In this document: positions 1 to 8,570 of the stretch, in pieces | Layout: each line of letters starts with the position of its first letter | Position numbering within the stretch: position 1 is the first letter of the stretch | NCBI GenBank assembly: GCA_947166565.1 | Contig: CAMVEL010000002.1 | Location: 1-64,000 of the forward strand | Length of the DNA: 64,000 nucleotides | Source: an uncultured Erysipelotrichaceae bacterium | Lineage (GTDB): Bacteria > Bacillota_I > Bacilli_A > RFN20 > CAG-826 | Direction: 5' to 3' | Notes under the pieces: model-generated | What the model saw: only the letters and a program-made list of their open reading frames with translations | The model's database searches: none | Told to the model about the DNA's origin: nothing | Made by a program: the position numbers and the translations under genes

Positions 1-789
1 ATAAAGGGGGCCTATGATACGGCTTACGCGAACCGTAACGACCTCTTCGATTACGACGCCCCCTATACGATAACTCTCCTCGTCCAACTCGCGATTGAGC
101 AGGAGGACTTCGATTTGGCGGAAAAAACCCTTGGGGAGCTGGAGAATTTCCCCTATGTGAACCAGCAGACCGAGGAGACCCTACGCGATATGAAAAAGCA
201 TATCAAGGACGAGATGAAATCCTTCTATTCCAGGAACAGGGTCAAAGGGTATCTACCCTATTCCGAATCCCTCTCGGACGAAGTGATTTCCTCCTATCTC
301 CAAGACAAGGATTTCTGCAATTCCCCATACGCGATTCCCTTCGCGGTTTCCTTAGTCGAAGACCTAAAAAGAAACGGCAAGACCAAGACGGCCGGGCTCA
401 TCCTCCTCATTGAGAAAAAGTATGGGAAAGAGGTCTATCTCAAAAAGAATGGCATAATATACAAGATAGTGCCTAAGAATACGAAAATGCCCTTTGAGGA
501 CGAGAATTTCATTAAGCTAGATATGGCTTTCCAAAGGATGAAGGATGTCAGTCAGGGCCGTATCTGCCATTCGATCCTGATCTCTCTTTCAGTCGCGATT
601 TTCCCATCCGAGGTCTTCTCCCTTGCCAAGTCCGAATCCTTGGAGAAGGCGATCATCCAAGTTTCCGCTCTTTGCTTAAGACAGGAATTCGCCTTCTCAA
701 ACGAGGAGGAAGAAGAGCTATTCAAAAGGGTCTATGAACTCGTCTTCGATGAATGCTATTCCCCCAAAGGGGGTATCCCGAAGTCCTAA
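1..789 (+). CDS. Hypothetical protein, 3' part (helical, TPR-like)
   Basis: The reading frame is open from the left edge of the window to the TAA at 787-789, so the true start lies outside; a TTG at 115 is an internal codon rather than a convincing start. About 262 residues are visible. The protein is rich in Glu, Lys and Leu, has no signal peptide or membrane segment in the visible part, and looks all-helical, with a first region resembling a tetratricopeptide-like pair (residues LAIEQEDFDLAEKTLGELE) and a hydrophobic C-terminal block. This pattern recalls DUF3196/TPR-like proteins of Mollicutes and related Bacilli, but I cannot confirm that. A terminator follows directly, so it is the last gene of its unit. 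Function unknown. Confidence 0.7.
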   Translation: MKGAYDTAYANRNDLFDYDAPYTITLLVQLAIEQEDFDLAEKTLGELENFPYVNQQTEETLRDMKKHIKDEMKSFYSRNRVKGYLPYSESLSDEVISSYLQDKDFCNSPYAIPFAVSLVEDLKRNGKTKTAGLILLIEKKYGKEVYLKKNGIIYKIVPKNTKMPFEDENFIKLDMAFQRMKDVSQGRICHSILISLSVAIFPSEVFSLAKSESLEKAIIQVSALCLRQEFAFSNEEEEELFKRVYELVFDECYSPKGGIPKS

Positions 790-813
790 AGGATAACCCA
801 AAACCCTCGATTC

Positions 814-835
814 AAGGCCTTCATTTGGCCTTTTT
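814..835 (+). terminator. Intrinsic terminator of the first gene
   Basis: AAGGCC (814-819) pairs with GGCCTT (827-832) across a 7-nt loop and runs into TTTTT, 25 nt after the stop codon. Confidence 0.75.
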
Positions 836-867
836 CTATCGAAAAGACAAAAATAGTTGTTGCAGGG

Positions 868-881
868 CTATCTTAAGATAG
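868..881. promoter_or_regulatory. 14-bp perfect palindrome upstream of tig
   Basis: CTATCTTAAGATAG is a perfect palindrome about 80 bp before the tig start. A weak promoter can be drawn around it (TTGCAG at 860-865, TAGACT at 884-889), which would place the palindrome in the spacer. A second hairpin (GGAGG 906-910 with CCTCC 916-920) lies in the would-be leader. Candidate operator; no regulator is identified. Confidence 0.35.
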
Positions 882-959
882 TTTAGACTATTCCACGCTG
901 AAGACGGAGGGGTTACCTCCCTCCAGTCAAAACCATTCAATTTAGAGGTAGTAGAACAA

Positions 960-2393
960 ATGAAAACTGAAGTGAAACGTCTGGAGGACTGCAAGGTCGT
1001 CCTCAAGGTCGAAGTCGATTCCGACATCTGGACCGAGGCCCAAAAACGCGCCTTCTCCAAGCTTGCGAAGAACATCTCGATCAAGGGCTTCCGCAAAGGC
1101 CATGTCCCCGAAAGCATGGCCAGGAAATACATCTCCGACTCCCAAGTCGTCCAACAGGCCCTCGAAGACGTCGCCAATCCGGTCTATGCCCAGGCTCTCC
1201 AACAAGAACGCATCTCCCCATTCACCCGTCCCGATGTCGATGTTGAAAGCCTCACCGACAAGACCCTTACCCTTGTCTATAAATTCACGGAATCCCCACG
1301 CGTCAAATTAGGCGCCTACACCGGACTTACCGCCGAAAAGCCAGGGGCCTCCGTTAACGAAGAGGAAATCGAAAAGGATATCCAAAACCGCCTCGAGCAG
1401 GCCGCGGACCTCGTTTCCGTCGATCGGCCCGCCAAACTCGGCGATACCGTCATCCTCGATTTCAAGGGCTTTGTCGACGAGAAGGAATTCGAAGGCGGCT
1501 CTGCCGATAATTACGAATTGCTCCTTGGCTCCAATTCCTTCGTCCCGGGCTTCGAAGAGGCCCTCGTCGGTGTTAAGCCAGACGAAGAGAAAGACGTCAA
1601 CATCGTCTTCCCGGAGCAATATGTCGCTTCTCTTGCAGGCAAACCCGCGACCTTCAAATGCAAAATCCACGAAGTCAAGGAGAAGAGGGTTCCCTCCCTT
1701 TCCGATGAAGCGGTCCTCGACCTCAATATCGCCGACGTCAAAACCGTCGACGAACTCAAGGAATTCGTCAAGAAAGACCTCCTCCAGAGGAAAGTCAACG
1801 CGATCGAGCAGACCTACCTCAACGCGATCATCGACCAAATCGTCGATAACGCGGAGATCACCATCCCCTCGATGGTCGTCGAGAAAGAAGGCGCTGCCGC
1901 TCTCGATAAGCTCCGCCATCAGATTGAGGATAACGGCCTTACCTTCCAGCAATACCTCGAGATCACCGGTTCCACCGAAGCCGAGCAACTTGAGAATCAG
2001 AAGAAGGAAGCCGAGAGGAACCTCCGCCATTATTTCGTACTCGAGACCCTCATGGCCAAAGAGAAGATCGAGGCCAGCGAAGAGGAGATCAACCTCGAAC
2101 TCGCGAGGATCGGCGAACAATACCATATGGACGTCGAAGCCGTCAGGAAGGCCCTTGGTGAGAACCTCGATTCCATCCGTTCCCAGATCCGCAACAACAA
2201 ACTAACCAGATTCCTCCTCGAGAAGAACCCCGCGAAAGCCGCCCCCAAGGCGGAAAAGCCCGCGGCCAAGAAGGCTCCAGCTAAGAAACCAGAAGCCCCA
2301 AAGGAAGAGGTCCAAGAGGAGAAAAAGGAAGCTAAACCAGCCGCGAAGAAACCCGCAGCCAAGAAAGCTCCCGCCAAAAAAGAGGCCGAATAA
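960..2393 (+). CDS. tig: Trigger factor with Lys/Ala/Pro-rich C-terminal tail
   Basis: Ribosome-associated chaperone and peptidyl-prolyl isomerase that receives nascent chains at the exit tunnel. The N-terminal ribosome-binding domain carries the expected GFRKGHVP signature near residue 43, a FKBP-type domain follows (GDTVILDFKGFVD and FVPGFEEALVG, roughly residues 160-245), then the helical C-terminal domain. ATG at 960 has AGAGGT at 944-949. Family length is about 430 residues; this protein has 477 because of a tail of roughly 53 residues made of AAKKAPAKK-type repeats separated by an acidic patch (EEVQEEKKE). The tail is not part of the usual family and could bind nucleic acid or rRNA, which is inference. 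In Bacillus, clpX follows tig; here lon follows. Confidence 0.97.
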   Translation: MKTEVKRLEDCKVVLKVEVDSDIWTEAQKRAFSKLAKNISIKGFRKGHVPESMARKYISDSQVVQQALEDVANPVYAQALQQERISPFTRPDVDVESLTDKTLTLVYKFTESPRVKLGAYTGLTAEKPGASVNEEEIEKDIQNRLEQAADLVSVDRPAKLGDTVILDFKGFVDEKEFEGGSADNYELLLGSNSFVPGFEEALVGVKPDEEKDVNIVFPEQYVASLAGKPATFKCKIHEVKEKRVPSLSDEAVLDLNIADVKTVDELKEFVKKDLLQRKVNAIEQTYLNAIIDQIVDNAEITIPSMVVEKEGAAALDKLRHQIEDNGLTFQQYLEITGSTEAEQLENQKKEAERNLRHYFVLETLMAKEKIEASEEEINLELARIGEQYHMDVEAVRKALGENLDSIRSQIRNNKLTRFLLEKNPAKAAPKAEKPAAKKAPAKKPEAPKEEVQEEKKEAKPAAKKPAAKKAPAKKEAE

Positions 2394-2431
2394 TCCGGCT
2401 TAAGCATTTCAATCATAAGGAGGTCGTAGCA

Positions 2432-2458
2432 TTGTCCCGTGCCGATTTTGGCACTTAA
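2432..2458 (+). CDS. Possible 8-codon leader peptide upstream of lon
   Basis: A strong Shine-Dalgarno AAGGAGGT (2417-2424) sits 7 nt before a TTG that opens MSRADFGT and a TAA stop. The codons overlap a hairpin GTGCC-GATTTT-GGCAC (2439-2454). The unit lies between tig and the lon promoter, so it would be translated only on read-through transcripts from tig. It may be a chance arrangement; no function is claimed. Confidence 0.2.
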   Translation: MSRADFGT

Positions 2459-2461
2459 GGC

Positions 2462-2489
2462 TTGACAGTGCCAGCGACCTCTTTATAAT
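2462..2489 (+). promoter_or_regulatory. Consensus sigma-A promoter of lon
   Basis: TTGACA (2462-2467) and TATAAT (2484-2489), both perfect hexamers, are separated by 16 bp. The predicted start falls inside the CIRCE element that begins 5 bp downstream. Confidence 0.9.
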
Positions 2490-2493
2490 TTGT

Positions 2494-2520
2494 CTAGCAC
2501 TCAACATTCTAGAGTGCCAA
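2494..2520. promoter_or_regulatory. CIRCE element (HrcA operator)
   Basis: CTAGCACTC (2494-2502), nine bases, then GAGTGCCAA (2512-2520) matches the CIRCE consensus TTAGCACTC-N9-GAGTGCTAA with one change in each arm. It overlaps the predicted transcription start of lon, the usual position for HrcA repression of heat-shock genes. Confidence 0.9.
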
Positions 2521-2567
2521 TAACGGCTCATTACCCTATATATAAATAATAAGGAAAGGAGAAGTCC

Positions 2568-4901
2568 ATGACCCCTGCTGAAAGCACCACCATCGCCCTC
2601 CCATTATTGGTGACAAGAGCCCTTGTCGTCTTCCCCAATATGTCCGAAGAGATCGAAGTCGCCCGTCCATTCTCGGTCGTCTCGGTCGAAAAGGCCAAGA
2701 AGGAAACCAATAACCTCATCTTCATCGTCACCCAGCGCGACGCCAAAGTGGATAACCCCAACAAAGATGATATCTACGCAATCGGCACGATGTGCCGCAT
2801 CGTCTCTTACGCCCCGATGGGCGAAAAGATCCGCATCAGGGTCGTCGGTAGCAAACGGGCCCGCCTTTTCGATGTCTCCATGAACGAAAACGGCTGCTTC
2901 GCGACCGGCGAACTCCTCGAATCGACCCGCGGAGGCAAAGAGGAGGAGATGAAGCTCTCCAAATCCCTTGTCGAGGTCATCACGGGGACCCCGGGCTTCA
3001 ATACCTCCCTTCCCCATTCGGTCATCCAAACCCTCCGTAACGGCACTTCAAGCGATGACCTTCCCGATGCAATCGCCTCCTATTTTGGCCTAACCATCGA
3101 ACAAAAACAGAAGATCTTGGAGGAGACTAACCTCAATAACCGCCTCTCCTTGCTTCTAGGTTTCATCAATGACCTCAAGGGCATGAGCGAGGTTGAGAAC
3201 AATCTCAACGAGAAAGTTAGGGAATCTAGCGAAAAGGCCCAGAAGGAATACTATCTTCGCGAAAAGATGAAGGCCATCAAAGAGGAATTAGGAGAGGATA
3301 CCGATTCCTCCTCTTCCCCGGAGAACATCAGGGAGAAATTAACGAAGAACCCCTATCCGGAGAACATCAAAAAGCGCGTCGAGAAGGAGCTCAAGCGTTA
3401 TGAATTGATGCCCGAATCCTCCCTCGAATCCTCCCTTATCATGAATTACATCGAGACCCTCATGGGGGTCCCTTGGTTTGAGAAAACCGAGGATAACGAA
3501 TCCCTCGATAACGTCAGGAAGGTCCTAGATGAAGACCATTATGGCTTGGAGAAAGTCAAGAAGCGCATCATCGAATATCTTGCCGTCAAGAAGATGACGG
3601 GAAACCTCAAAGCCCCGATATTATGCTTCTATGGCCCCCCAGGATGCGGCAAAACCTCGCTTGCAAGGTCGATCGCTAGGGCTCTTGGCCGTAAATTCTT
3701 CAAGGCTTCCTTAGGAGGCATCTCCGATGAAGCCGAGATCAGGGGCCATCGCCGCACCTACGTCGGCTCCTTGCCAGGACGTATCATCCACGGCATGAGC
3801 AAGGCCGGGACCGTCAACCCCGTCTTCCTCCTCGACGAAATCGATAAGGTCGGCGGCTCCAATTATCGCGGCGACCCTTCAAGCGCCCTCCTCGAAGTCC
3901 TCGACCCCGAGCAGAATTTCGCCTTCAACGACAATTACCTCGAAGAGCCCTATGACTTAAGCAACGTCTTGTTCATCTGCACCGCGAACGACATCTCCGC
4001 GGTCCCAGGACCCCTTCGCGACCGTCTTGAACTAATCGAGGTCCCTTCCTATACGGAAATCGAGAAAACCAAGATCGCGACGGGCTTCCTTATCAATAAA
4101 CAGATGAAGGCCAACGGCTTGAAGGAAGGGGATATCGTCTTCGAAGACGACTCCCTCCCCGAGATCATCGAGCATTACACGATGGAAGCGGGCGTCCGTC
4201 AGCTTGAAAGGACGATTGCCTCGATTTGCCGCAAGGCGGTCGTCGAACTCCTCTCTAACGAATCAATCGCCCGCCCAATTAAAGTCGACGCGAAGAAGGC
4301 GATCGAATATCTCGGCGTCGAATTATTCGAGGGCACGAAGAAAGAGAAGGAGAACCAAATCGGCGTCGTCACGGGCCTCGCCTATACCGATTTCGGTGGC
4401 GATATCCTCCCGATTGAGGTCACCTATTTCCCTGGAAAGGGCGGACTCGTCCTAACAGGAAGACTAGGCGACGTCATGAAGGAAAGCGCCTCGATCGCCC
4501 TCGATTTCGTCAGGGCCAATTCCAAGAAATACGATATCGATGACGCTTTGTTCCAATCTAACGACATCCATATCCATATCCCTGAGGGCGCGGTCCCAAA
4601 GGATGGGCCATCCGCGGGCGTTGCCCTTACGGTCGCCCTTATCTCTTGCCTCTCCAACGTCCCGGTATCCAGCGATATCGCGATGACCGGGGAAGTCACT
4701 CTCCGTGGCAAAGCCCTCCCAATCGGCGGACTTCGCGAGAAATCCCTCGCGGCCATGAGAAGCGGCATCAAGGCCATCATGGTCCCTTACGATAACCGCA
4801 AAGACGTCGAGGAGCTCCCGGAGGAAGTGAAGAAAGGCCTCACCATCAAATACATGAAATGCGTTGATGACGCGGTCGAATTCGCCTTCGTCAGGGGGTA
4901 A
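2568..4901 (+). CDS. lon: ATP-dependent protease Lon (LonA type)
   Basis: Cytoplasmic AAA+ serine protease that degrades misfolded and regulatory proteins. Order of domains: N-terminal substrate-binding LAN domain (to about residue 210), coiled-coil linker, AAA+ module with Walker A GPPGCGKT (about 356-363) and Walker B VFLLDEIDKV, then the protease domain with the catalytic dyad Ser682 (in PKDGPSAG) and Lys725 (in REKSLAA). The 777 residues match the family. ATG at 2568 follows a GGAAAGGAG ribosome site. It is driven by a consensus promoter overlapped by CIRCE, so heat-shock control by HrcA is likely. ysxC starts 2 nt after its stop, the same pairing as in Bacillus. Confidence 0.98.
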   Translation: MTPAESTTIALPLLVTRALVVFPNMSEEIEVARPFSVVSVEKAKKETNNLIFIVTQRDAKVDNPNKDDIYAIGTMCRIVSYAPMGEKIRIRVVGSKRARLFDVSMNENGCFATGELLESTRGGKEEEMKLSKSLVEVITGTPGFNTSLPHSVIQTLRNGTSSDDLPDAIASYFGLTIEQKQKILEETNLNNRLSLLLGFINDLKGMSEVENNLNEKVRESSEKAQKEYYLREKMKAIKEELGEDTDSSSSPENIREKLTKNPYPENIKKRVEKELKRYELMPESSLESSLIMNYIETLMGVPWFEKTEDNESLDNVRKVLDEDHYGLEKVKKRIIEYLAVKKMTGNLKAPILCFYGPPGCGKTSLARSIARALGRKFFKASLGGISDEAEIRGHRRTYVGSLPGRIIHGMSKAGTVNPVFLLDEIDKVGGSNYRGDPSSALLEVLDPEQNFAFNDNYLEEPYDLSNVLFICTANDISAVPGPLRDRLELIEVPSYTEIEKTKIATGFLINKQMKANGLKEGDIVFEDDSLPEIIEHYTMEAGVRQLERTIASICRKAVVELLSNESIARPIKVDAKKAIEYLGVELFEGTKKEKENQIGVVTGLAYTDFGGDILPIEVTYFPGKGGLVLTGRLGDVMKESASIALDFVRANSKKYDIDDALFQSNDIHIHIPEGAVPKDGPSAGVALTVALISCLSNVPVSSDIAMTGEVTLRGKALPIGGLREKSLAAMRSGIKAIMVPYDNRKDVEELPEEVKKGLTIKYMKCVDDAVEFAFVRG

Positions 4902-4903
4902 AG

Positions 4904-5473
4904 ATGAAAGACGTCAATTTCCGCAAGGTGAGGTTTGTCACCTCCGCGAATAGCTTTACCCGCCACTTGGAAAAAGAACTGCCGATCATCCTCATGGTCG
5001 GTCGTTCTAACGTCGGCAAAAGCACGCTTATCAACGGCTTAATCGGCCAAAACCTCGCTTTTTCCTCCAAAAAGGCCGGGAAGACCAAATTGCTCAATTA
5101 TTTCCTCATCGACGATACCTTCTATCTTCTAGATTCGCCAGGATATGGCTCGACCTCCTATGCGACGATGTCGACGATCCATTTCTCGAAGATGATGGAG
5201 GAAGGGCTAAAGAGGAATGACCTCAAGGCCATCTGCCTCCTGCTTGATTTCCGCAATGAACCCGGCGAAGACGATAAGGCCTTCTTCCGATATCTCCGCG
5301 CTTCGGGAAAGCCGATCATCGCGATCCTCACCAAGACCGATAGGATGAACCAATCCGAAAAGGCCAAGGCGAGGAAAATCGCCAAGGATAACGGCTTCGA
5401 TCTCTATATCGAGAGCGAGTTAAGCGGGAAAAGCAACGACAAAATCCGCAAAGCGATCCTTAGTTACGTCTAA
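4904..5473 (+). CDS. ysxC: Ribosome biogenesis GTPase YsxC/YihA/EngB
   Basis: Small essential GTPase for 50S subunit assembly. Motifs seen: G1 GRSNVGKST (near residue 30), G3 DSPGYG, G4 TKTD and the ELSGKSN G5 region. Length 189 residues is normal. It is co-transcribed with lon (2-nt gap, GGGGG upstream of the ATG within the end of lon). The stem of its own terminator starts inside the last codons, and the stop codon lies in that stem. Confidence 0.96.
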   Translation: MKDVNFRKVRFVTSANSFTRHLEKELPIILMVGRSNVGKSTLINGLIGQNLAFSSKKAGKTKLLNYFLIDDTFYLLDSPGYGSTSYATMSTIHFSKMMEEGLKRNDLKAICLLLDFRNEPGEDDKAFFRYLRASGKPIIAILTKTDRMNQSEKAKARKIAKDNGFDLYIESELSGKSNDKIRKAILSYV

Positions 5474-5487
5474 GGGTCGCTTTTTTT
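5452..5487 (+). terminator. Terminator overlapping the end of ysxC
   Basis: AGCGATCCTTAG (5452-5463) pairs with CTAAGGGTCGCT (5470-5481) over a 6-nt loop, giving a 12-bp stem with one wobble, followed by seven T. The ysxC stop codon (5471-5473) is within the 3' arm. Confidence 0.92.
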
Positions 5488-5529
5488 GATCGCCTATAAA
5501 ATAGGGGGTTATCAAAAAGGGCTTTTGCA

Positions 5530-5755
5530 TGCATAATATCCGCGGTCTTGATGATCTAGGAGGGAGAATTGCCCTTCTTGCGTAAGATAGAGAGCTAGGG
5601 ACGGTGGAAGCCTGGCAAGCAAGGAGAAGGGATTCGAGTCGCTTAGGGAAGGACCGACAAACAATGAAGGGCCCCAAACAAAAAGGGGAATTCAGGTGGT
5701 ACCGCGTCTTCTAGGGCGTCCTGAAGGAAGTTTCAGGAGGCCTTTTTATTTAAAA
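5530..5755 (+). promoter_or_regulatory. T-box riboswitch of valS
   Basis: The leader holds the conserved apical stem I block (AGAGAG, then GGTGGAAGCC around 5590-5612), a plausible Val specifier GTC at 5638-5640 after GATTCGA, and the T-box core AGGTGGTACCGCG at 5694-5706. The variable base T of TGGT fits tRNA-Val discriminator A73. TTCAGG before the core pairs with CCTGAA (5720-5725) as antiterminator, while TCCTGAA (5719-5725) with TTCAGGA (5732-5738) plus a T-run forms the competing terminator. The outer limits and the specifier are approximate. Confidence 0.92.
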
Positions 5756-5767
5756 AGGAAAACCTAT

Positions 5768-8341
5768 ATGTTGGATAAGCATTATGACCATAACCTCGTG
5801 GAAAAGGGAAAATACGAGAACTGGAAGGACAAGGGTTATTTCCTCGCGGGGGATAAATCCAAGGACCCATTCTGCATCGTTATCCCCCCGCCTAACGTCA
5901 CGGGCAAACTCCATCTTGGCCACGTCATGGATACGGTCACCCAGGATATCATCGCTAGATACAAGAGGATGAAGGGCTACGATGTCCTTTATGTCCCCGG
6001 GATGGACCACGCCGGTATTGCAACGCAGGCCAAAGTCGAGGCAAGGCTAAGGAAAGAAGGGGTCTCCCGTTATGATTTGGGAAGGGAGAAATTCCTCGAG
6101 AAGGCCTGGGAATGGAAAAAGGAATACGCGGATTTCATCCATACCCAATGGGCCAAAGTCGGCATTTCCGTCGATTATAGCAGGGAAAGGTTCACCCTCG
6201 ACGAAGGGTTAAGCGAGGCCGTAAAGAAGGTTTTCGTGACCCTTTATAACGAAGGTCTTATCTATCAAGGCGAGAAGATCATCAACTGGGACCCCGAACT
6301 CCGTACGGCTTTGTCTAACGTCGAAGTCATCCATAGCGATGACCCCGGCGAATTCTATTATTTCAAATATCGCGTGGAGGGTTCTGACAAGGTCCTTATC
6401 GTCGCGACCACCCGTCCGGAGACGATGTTTGGCGATACGGCGATCTTCGTTAACCCCAAAGACAAGCGCTATGCCGATTTGGTCGGGAAGAAAGCGATTA
6501 ACCCCGCTAACGGGGAACCCCTTCCGATCATGGCCGACGAATACGTCGATATCGATTTCGGCACGGGCGCGATGAAATGCACTCCCGCTCATGACCCAAA
6601 TGACTTCCTTCTTGGCAAGAAATATAACTTCCCCTTCATCAAATGCCTCGATGAATGCGCGAAGATGAACGAGAAGGCCGGAAAATACCAAGGCATGGAT
6701 AGATATGAATGCCGCAAAGCCTTGGTCAAGGATATCGAGGAAGCGGGGAATCTCGATCATATCGAGCATATTATCCATTCCGTTGGCCATTCCGAAAGAA
6801 GCAATGCGGTTGTTGAGCCGATGCTATCGAAGCAATGGTTCGTCAAGATGAAGCCCCTCGCTGAACGCGTTTTGAAGCAACAGAAGAGCAAGGACAAGGT
6901 CGAATTCTTCCCCGCCCGTTTTGAGAAGGTCCTCCTAAGGTGGATGAATAACGTCGAGGATTGGTGCGTCTCCCGTCAGCTTTGGTGGGGACACCGCATC
7001 CCCGCTTATTACAATAAGGAAACGGGAGAGGTGCTGGTCTCTGAAAAAGCGCCCGACATGAATCTATATACCCAAGACGAGGATGTCCTCGATACCTGGT
7101 TTTCTAGCGCCCTATGGCCTTTCTCGACCCTAGGCTGGCCCAATACCGAAGCCCCTGACTTCAAGAGGTATTATCCGACCGACTGTTTGGTCACGGGCTA
7201 TGACATCATCTTCTTCTGGGTCTCCCGCATGATCTTCCAAGGTGAGCATTTCACCGATAAGGCCCCTTTCAAAAAGGTCCTTATCCATGGCCTTATCCGC
7301 GATGAGCAGGGCCGCAAGATGAGCAAGACCCTAGGAAACGGTATCGATCCGATCGACGTCATCGATAAATATGGCGTCGATGCCCTTCGTTATTTCATCA
7401 CCACGAACAGCACCCCGGGGCTAGACATGCGTTATAGCGACGAGAAGCTCGCCTCTAGCGAAGCCTATCTTAACAAGATATGGAACGCGACCCGTTACGT
7501 CGAAAGCGTCCTAGGCGAGGACTTCAAGGAGGAAAAACTCGATTACAAGGATCTCGATACCCTCGAAAGGTTTATCCTCTCGCGTCTAGAATCCACGATC
7601 AAGAAAGTCGAATCCAAGATGGAATCCTATCAATTCGCCTCCGCTAGCGAATACCTCTATGATTTCGTCTACGATGATTTCTGCTCTTTCTACCTTGAGA
7701 TGTCCAAGGTCTCCCTTAACGATGAGAAGAAGGCGAGTAAGGTCAAAAACGTCCTCTATAAGGTCATTAAGGAAATCATCCTTCTCCTTTATCCATATAC
7801 CCCATTCGTCTGCGAGGAGCTCTACCTTTCCCTTCCTTTCCATAAGGATTCGATCATGGAGGAAACCTATCCCCAATATATCGCTTCCTTCCATTCACCG
7901 AAAGCGGAGAAGGAAGGCATGCTCCTAGCCAAGATGATCAAGGATGTCCGCGCCTATAAGGCCAGCAAGAAGATGGCTCCTAACGCGCCTTTGACCTTGA
8001 CCTTATCCCCAAAAGCCCCCTTCAAGGGCATTGAGGATTACCTAACGCGTTTCCTTTTCGCCAAGGAAATCAAGGTCCTGCCAGAAGGTAAGGGCGATAG
8101 CCTCGTCTATAACGGGCTGACCCTCTTCCTTGAGCTTGATATCGGTAAGGGCGAATTGCTCGCTTCGCTGAATAAGGAGAAGGAGGCGATCCTCTTCGAG
8201 ATCAATAGAAGCGAGAAGATGCTTTCCAACCCTGGCTTCTTAGCAAAGGCCCCGAAGGAGAAGATCGCGGTTGAACGGGAGAAGTTAGAGGAGAACAAAG
8301 CCAAACTCGCTGAAATCGAATCTCGCTTATCCAAAATCTAA
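5768..8341 (+). CDS. valS: Valyl-tRNA synthetase
   Basis: Charges tRNA-Val. Class I signature KLHLGHV near residue 48 and KMSKT at 517-521, WWGHRIP editing/catalytic region, anticodon-binding domain, and a C-terminal coiled coil rich in Lys and Glu. 857 residues is typical. The ATG at 5768 is chosen because a longer frame from a GTG at 5696 would run through the T-box core and terminator. Expression should rise when uncharged tRNA-Val binds the leader. Confidence 0.97.
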   Translation: MLDKHYDHNLVEKGKYENWKDKGYFLAGDKSKDPFCIVIPPPNVTGKLHLGHVMDTVTQDIIARYKRMKGYDVLYVPGMDHAGIATQAKVEARLRKEGVSRYDLGREKFLEKAWEWKKEYADFIHTQWAKVGISVDYSRERFTLDEGLSEAVKKVFVTLYNEGLIYQGEKIINWDPELRTALSNVEVIHSDDPGEFYYFKYRVEGSDKVLIVATTRPETMFGDTAIFVNPKDKRYADLVGKKAINPANGEPLPIMADEYVDIDFGTGAMKCTPAHDPNDFLLGKKYNFPFIKCLDECAKMNEKAGKYQGMDRYECRKALVKDIEEAGNLDHIEHIIHSVGHSERSNAVVEPMLSKQWFVKMKPLAERVLKQQKSKDKVEFFPARFEKVLLRWMNNVEDWCVSRQLWWGHRIPAYYNKETGEVLVSEKAPDMNLYTQDEDVLDTWFSSALWPFSTLGWPNTEAPDFKRYYPTDCLVTGYDIIFFWVSRMIFQGEHFTDKAPFKKVLIHGLIRDEQGRKMSKTLGNGIDPIDVIDKYGVDALRYFITTNSTPGLDMRYSDEKLASSEAYLNKIWNATRYVESVLGEDFKEEKLDYKDLDTLERFILSRLESTIKKVESKMESYQFASASEYLYDFVYDDFCSFYLEMSKVSLNDEKKASKVKNVLYKVIKEIILLLYPYTPFVCEELYLSLPFHKDSIMEETYPQYIASFHSPKAEKEGMLLAKMIKDVRAYKASKKMAPNAPLTLTLSPKAPFKGIEDYLTRFLFAKEIKVLPEGKGDSLVYNGLTLFLELDIGKGELLASLNKEKEAILFEINRSEKMLSNPGFLAKAPKEKIAVEREKLEENKAKLAEIESRLSKI

Positions 8342-8354
8342 AAACATCCGATAG

Positions 8355-8390
8355 GTTCTAAGGAATTTAACCCTTAGGGCCTTTTTCTTT
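8355..8390 (+). terminator. Terminator of valS
   Basis: CTAAGG (8358-8363) pairs with CCTTAG (8372-8377), extended by wobble pairs, and a T-rich tract follows. Confidence 0.75.
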
Positions 8391-8428
8391 CGCTTTAATA
8401 AAATATTTTTTAAAAAAGTTTTCATTTT

Positions 8429-8472
8429 TTTGAGCCAATTTTCGAAAAAAACCACTATTAGTTAGTAGAGGG
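8429..8472 (+). promoter_or_regulatory. Conserved 44-bp promoter-like element, copy 1
   Basis: TTTGAGCCAATTTTCG (8429-8444), ten variable bases, then CTATTAGTTAGTAGAGG (8455-8471). The same two blocks at the same distance occur at 21367-21410 and 58776-58819. Here it precedes the 62-residue peptide gene by 98 nt. An A/T-rich tract lies just upstream in all copies. Probably a specialised promoter: the first block would be the -35 region and the second the -10 and start region. Confidence 0.75.
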
Positions 8473-8541
8473 AAAATTCTAGGAGCAATTGTCTTTAGCA
8501 AACGTTCTCACCCTTCTTTCCACCCTTGGATTTTCCCTCTA
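8466..8541 (+). other. Long leader hairpin upstream of the peptide gene
   Basis: TAGAGGGAAAAT (8466-8477) is perfectly complementary to ATTTTCCCTCTA (8530-8541), with a 52-nt loop and some further pairing inside. The 5' arm starts in the last bases of the 44-bp element, near the likely transcription start, so the mRNA would begin with this structure. It ends 15 nt before the ribosome binding site. Confidence 0.55.
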
Positions 8542-8570
8542 TCGAGATGATTCAATAGGAGGTTTTGCTT

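Noticed and set aside
2439-2454. tig terminator at GTGCC/GGCAC
   Set aside because: No T-run follows the hairpin.
5696-5767. Longer valS start at GTG 5696
   Set aside because: That stretch is the T-box core and terminator; ATG 5768 has the family N-terminus.
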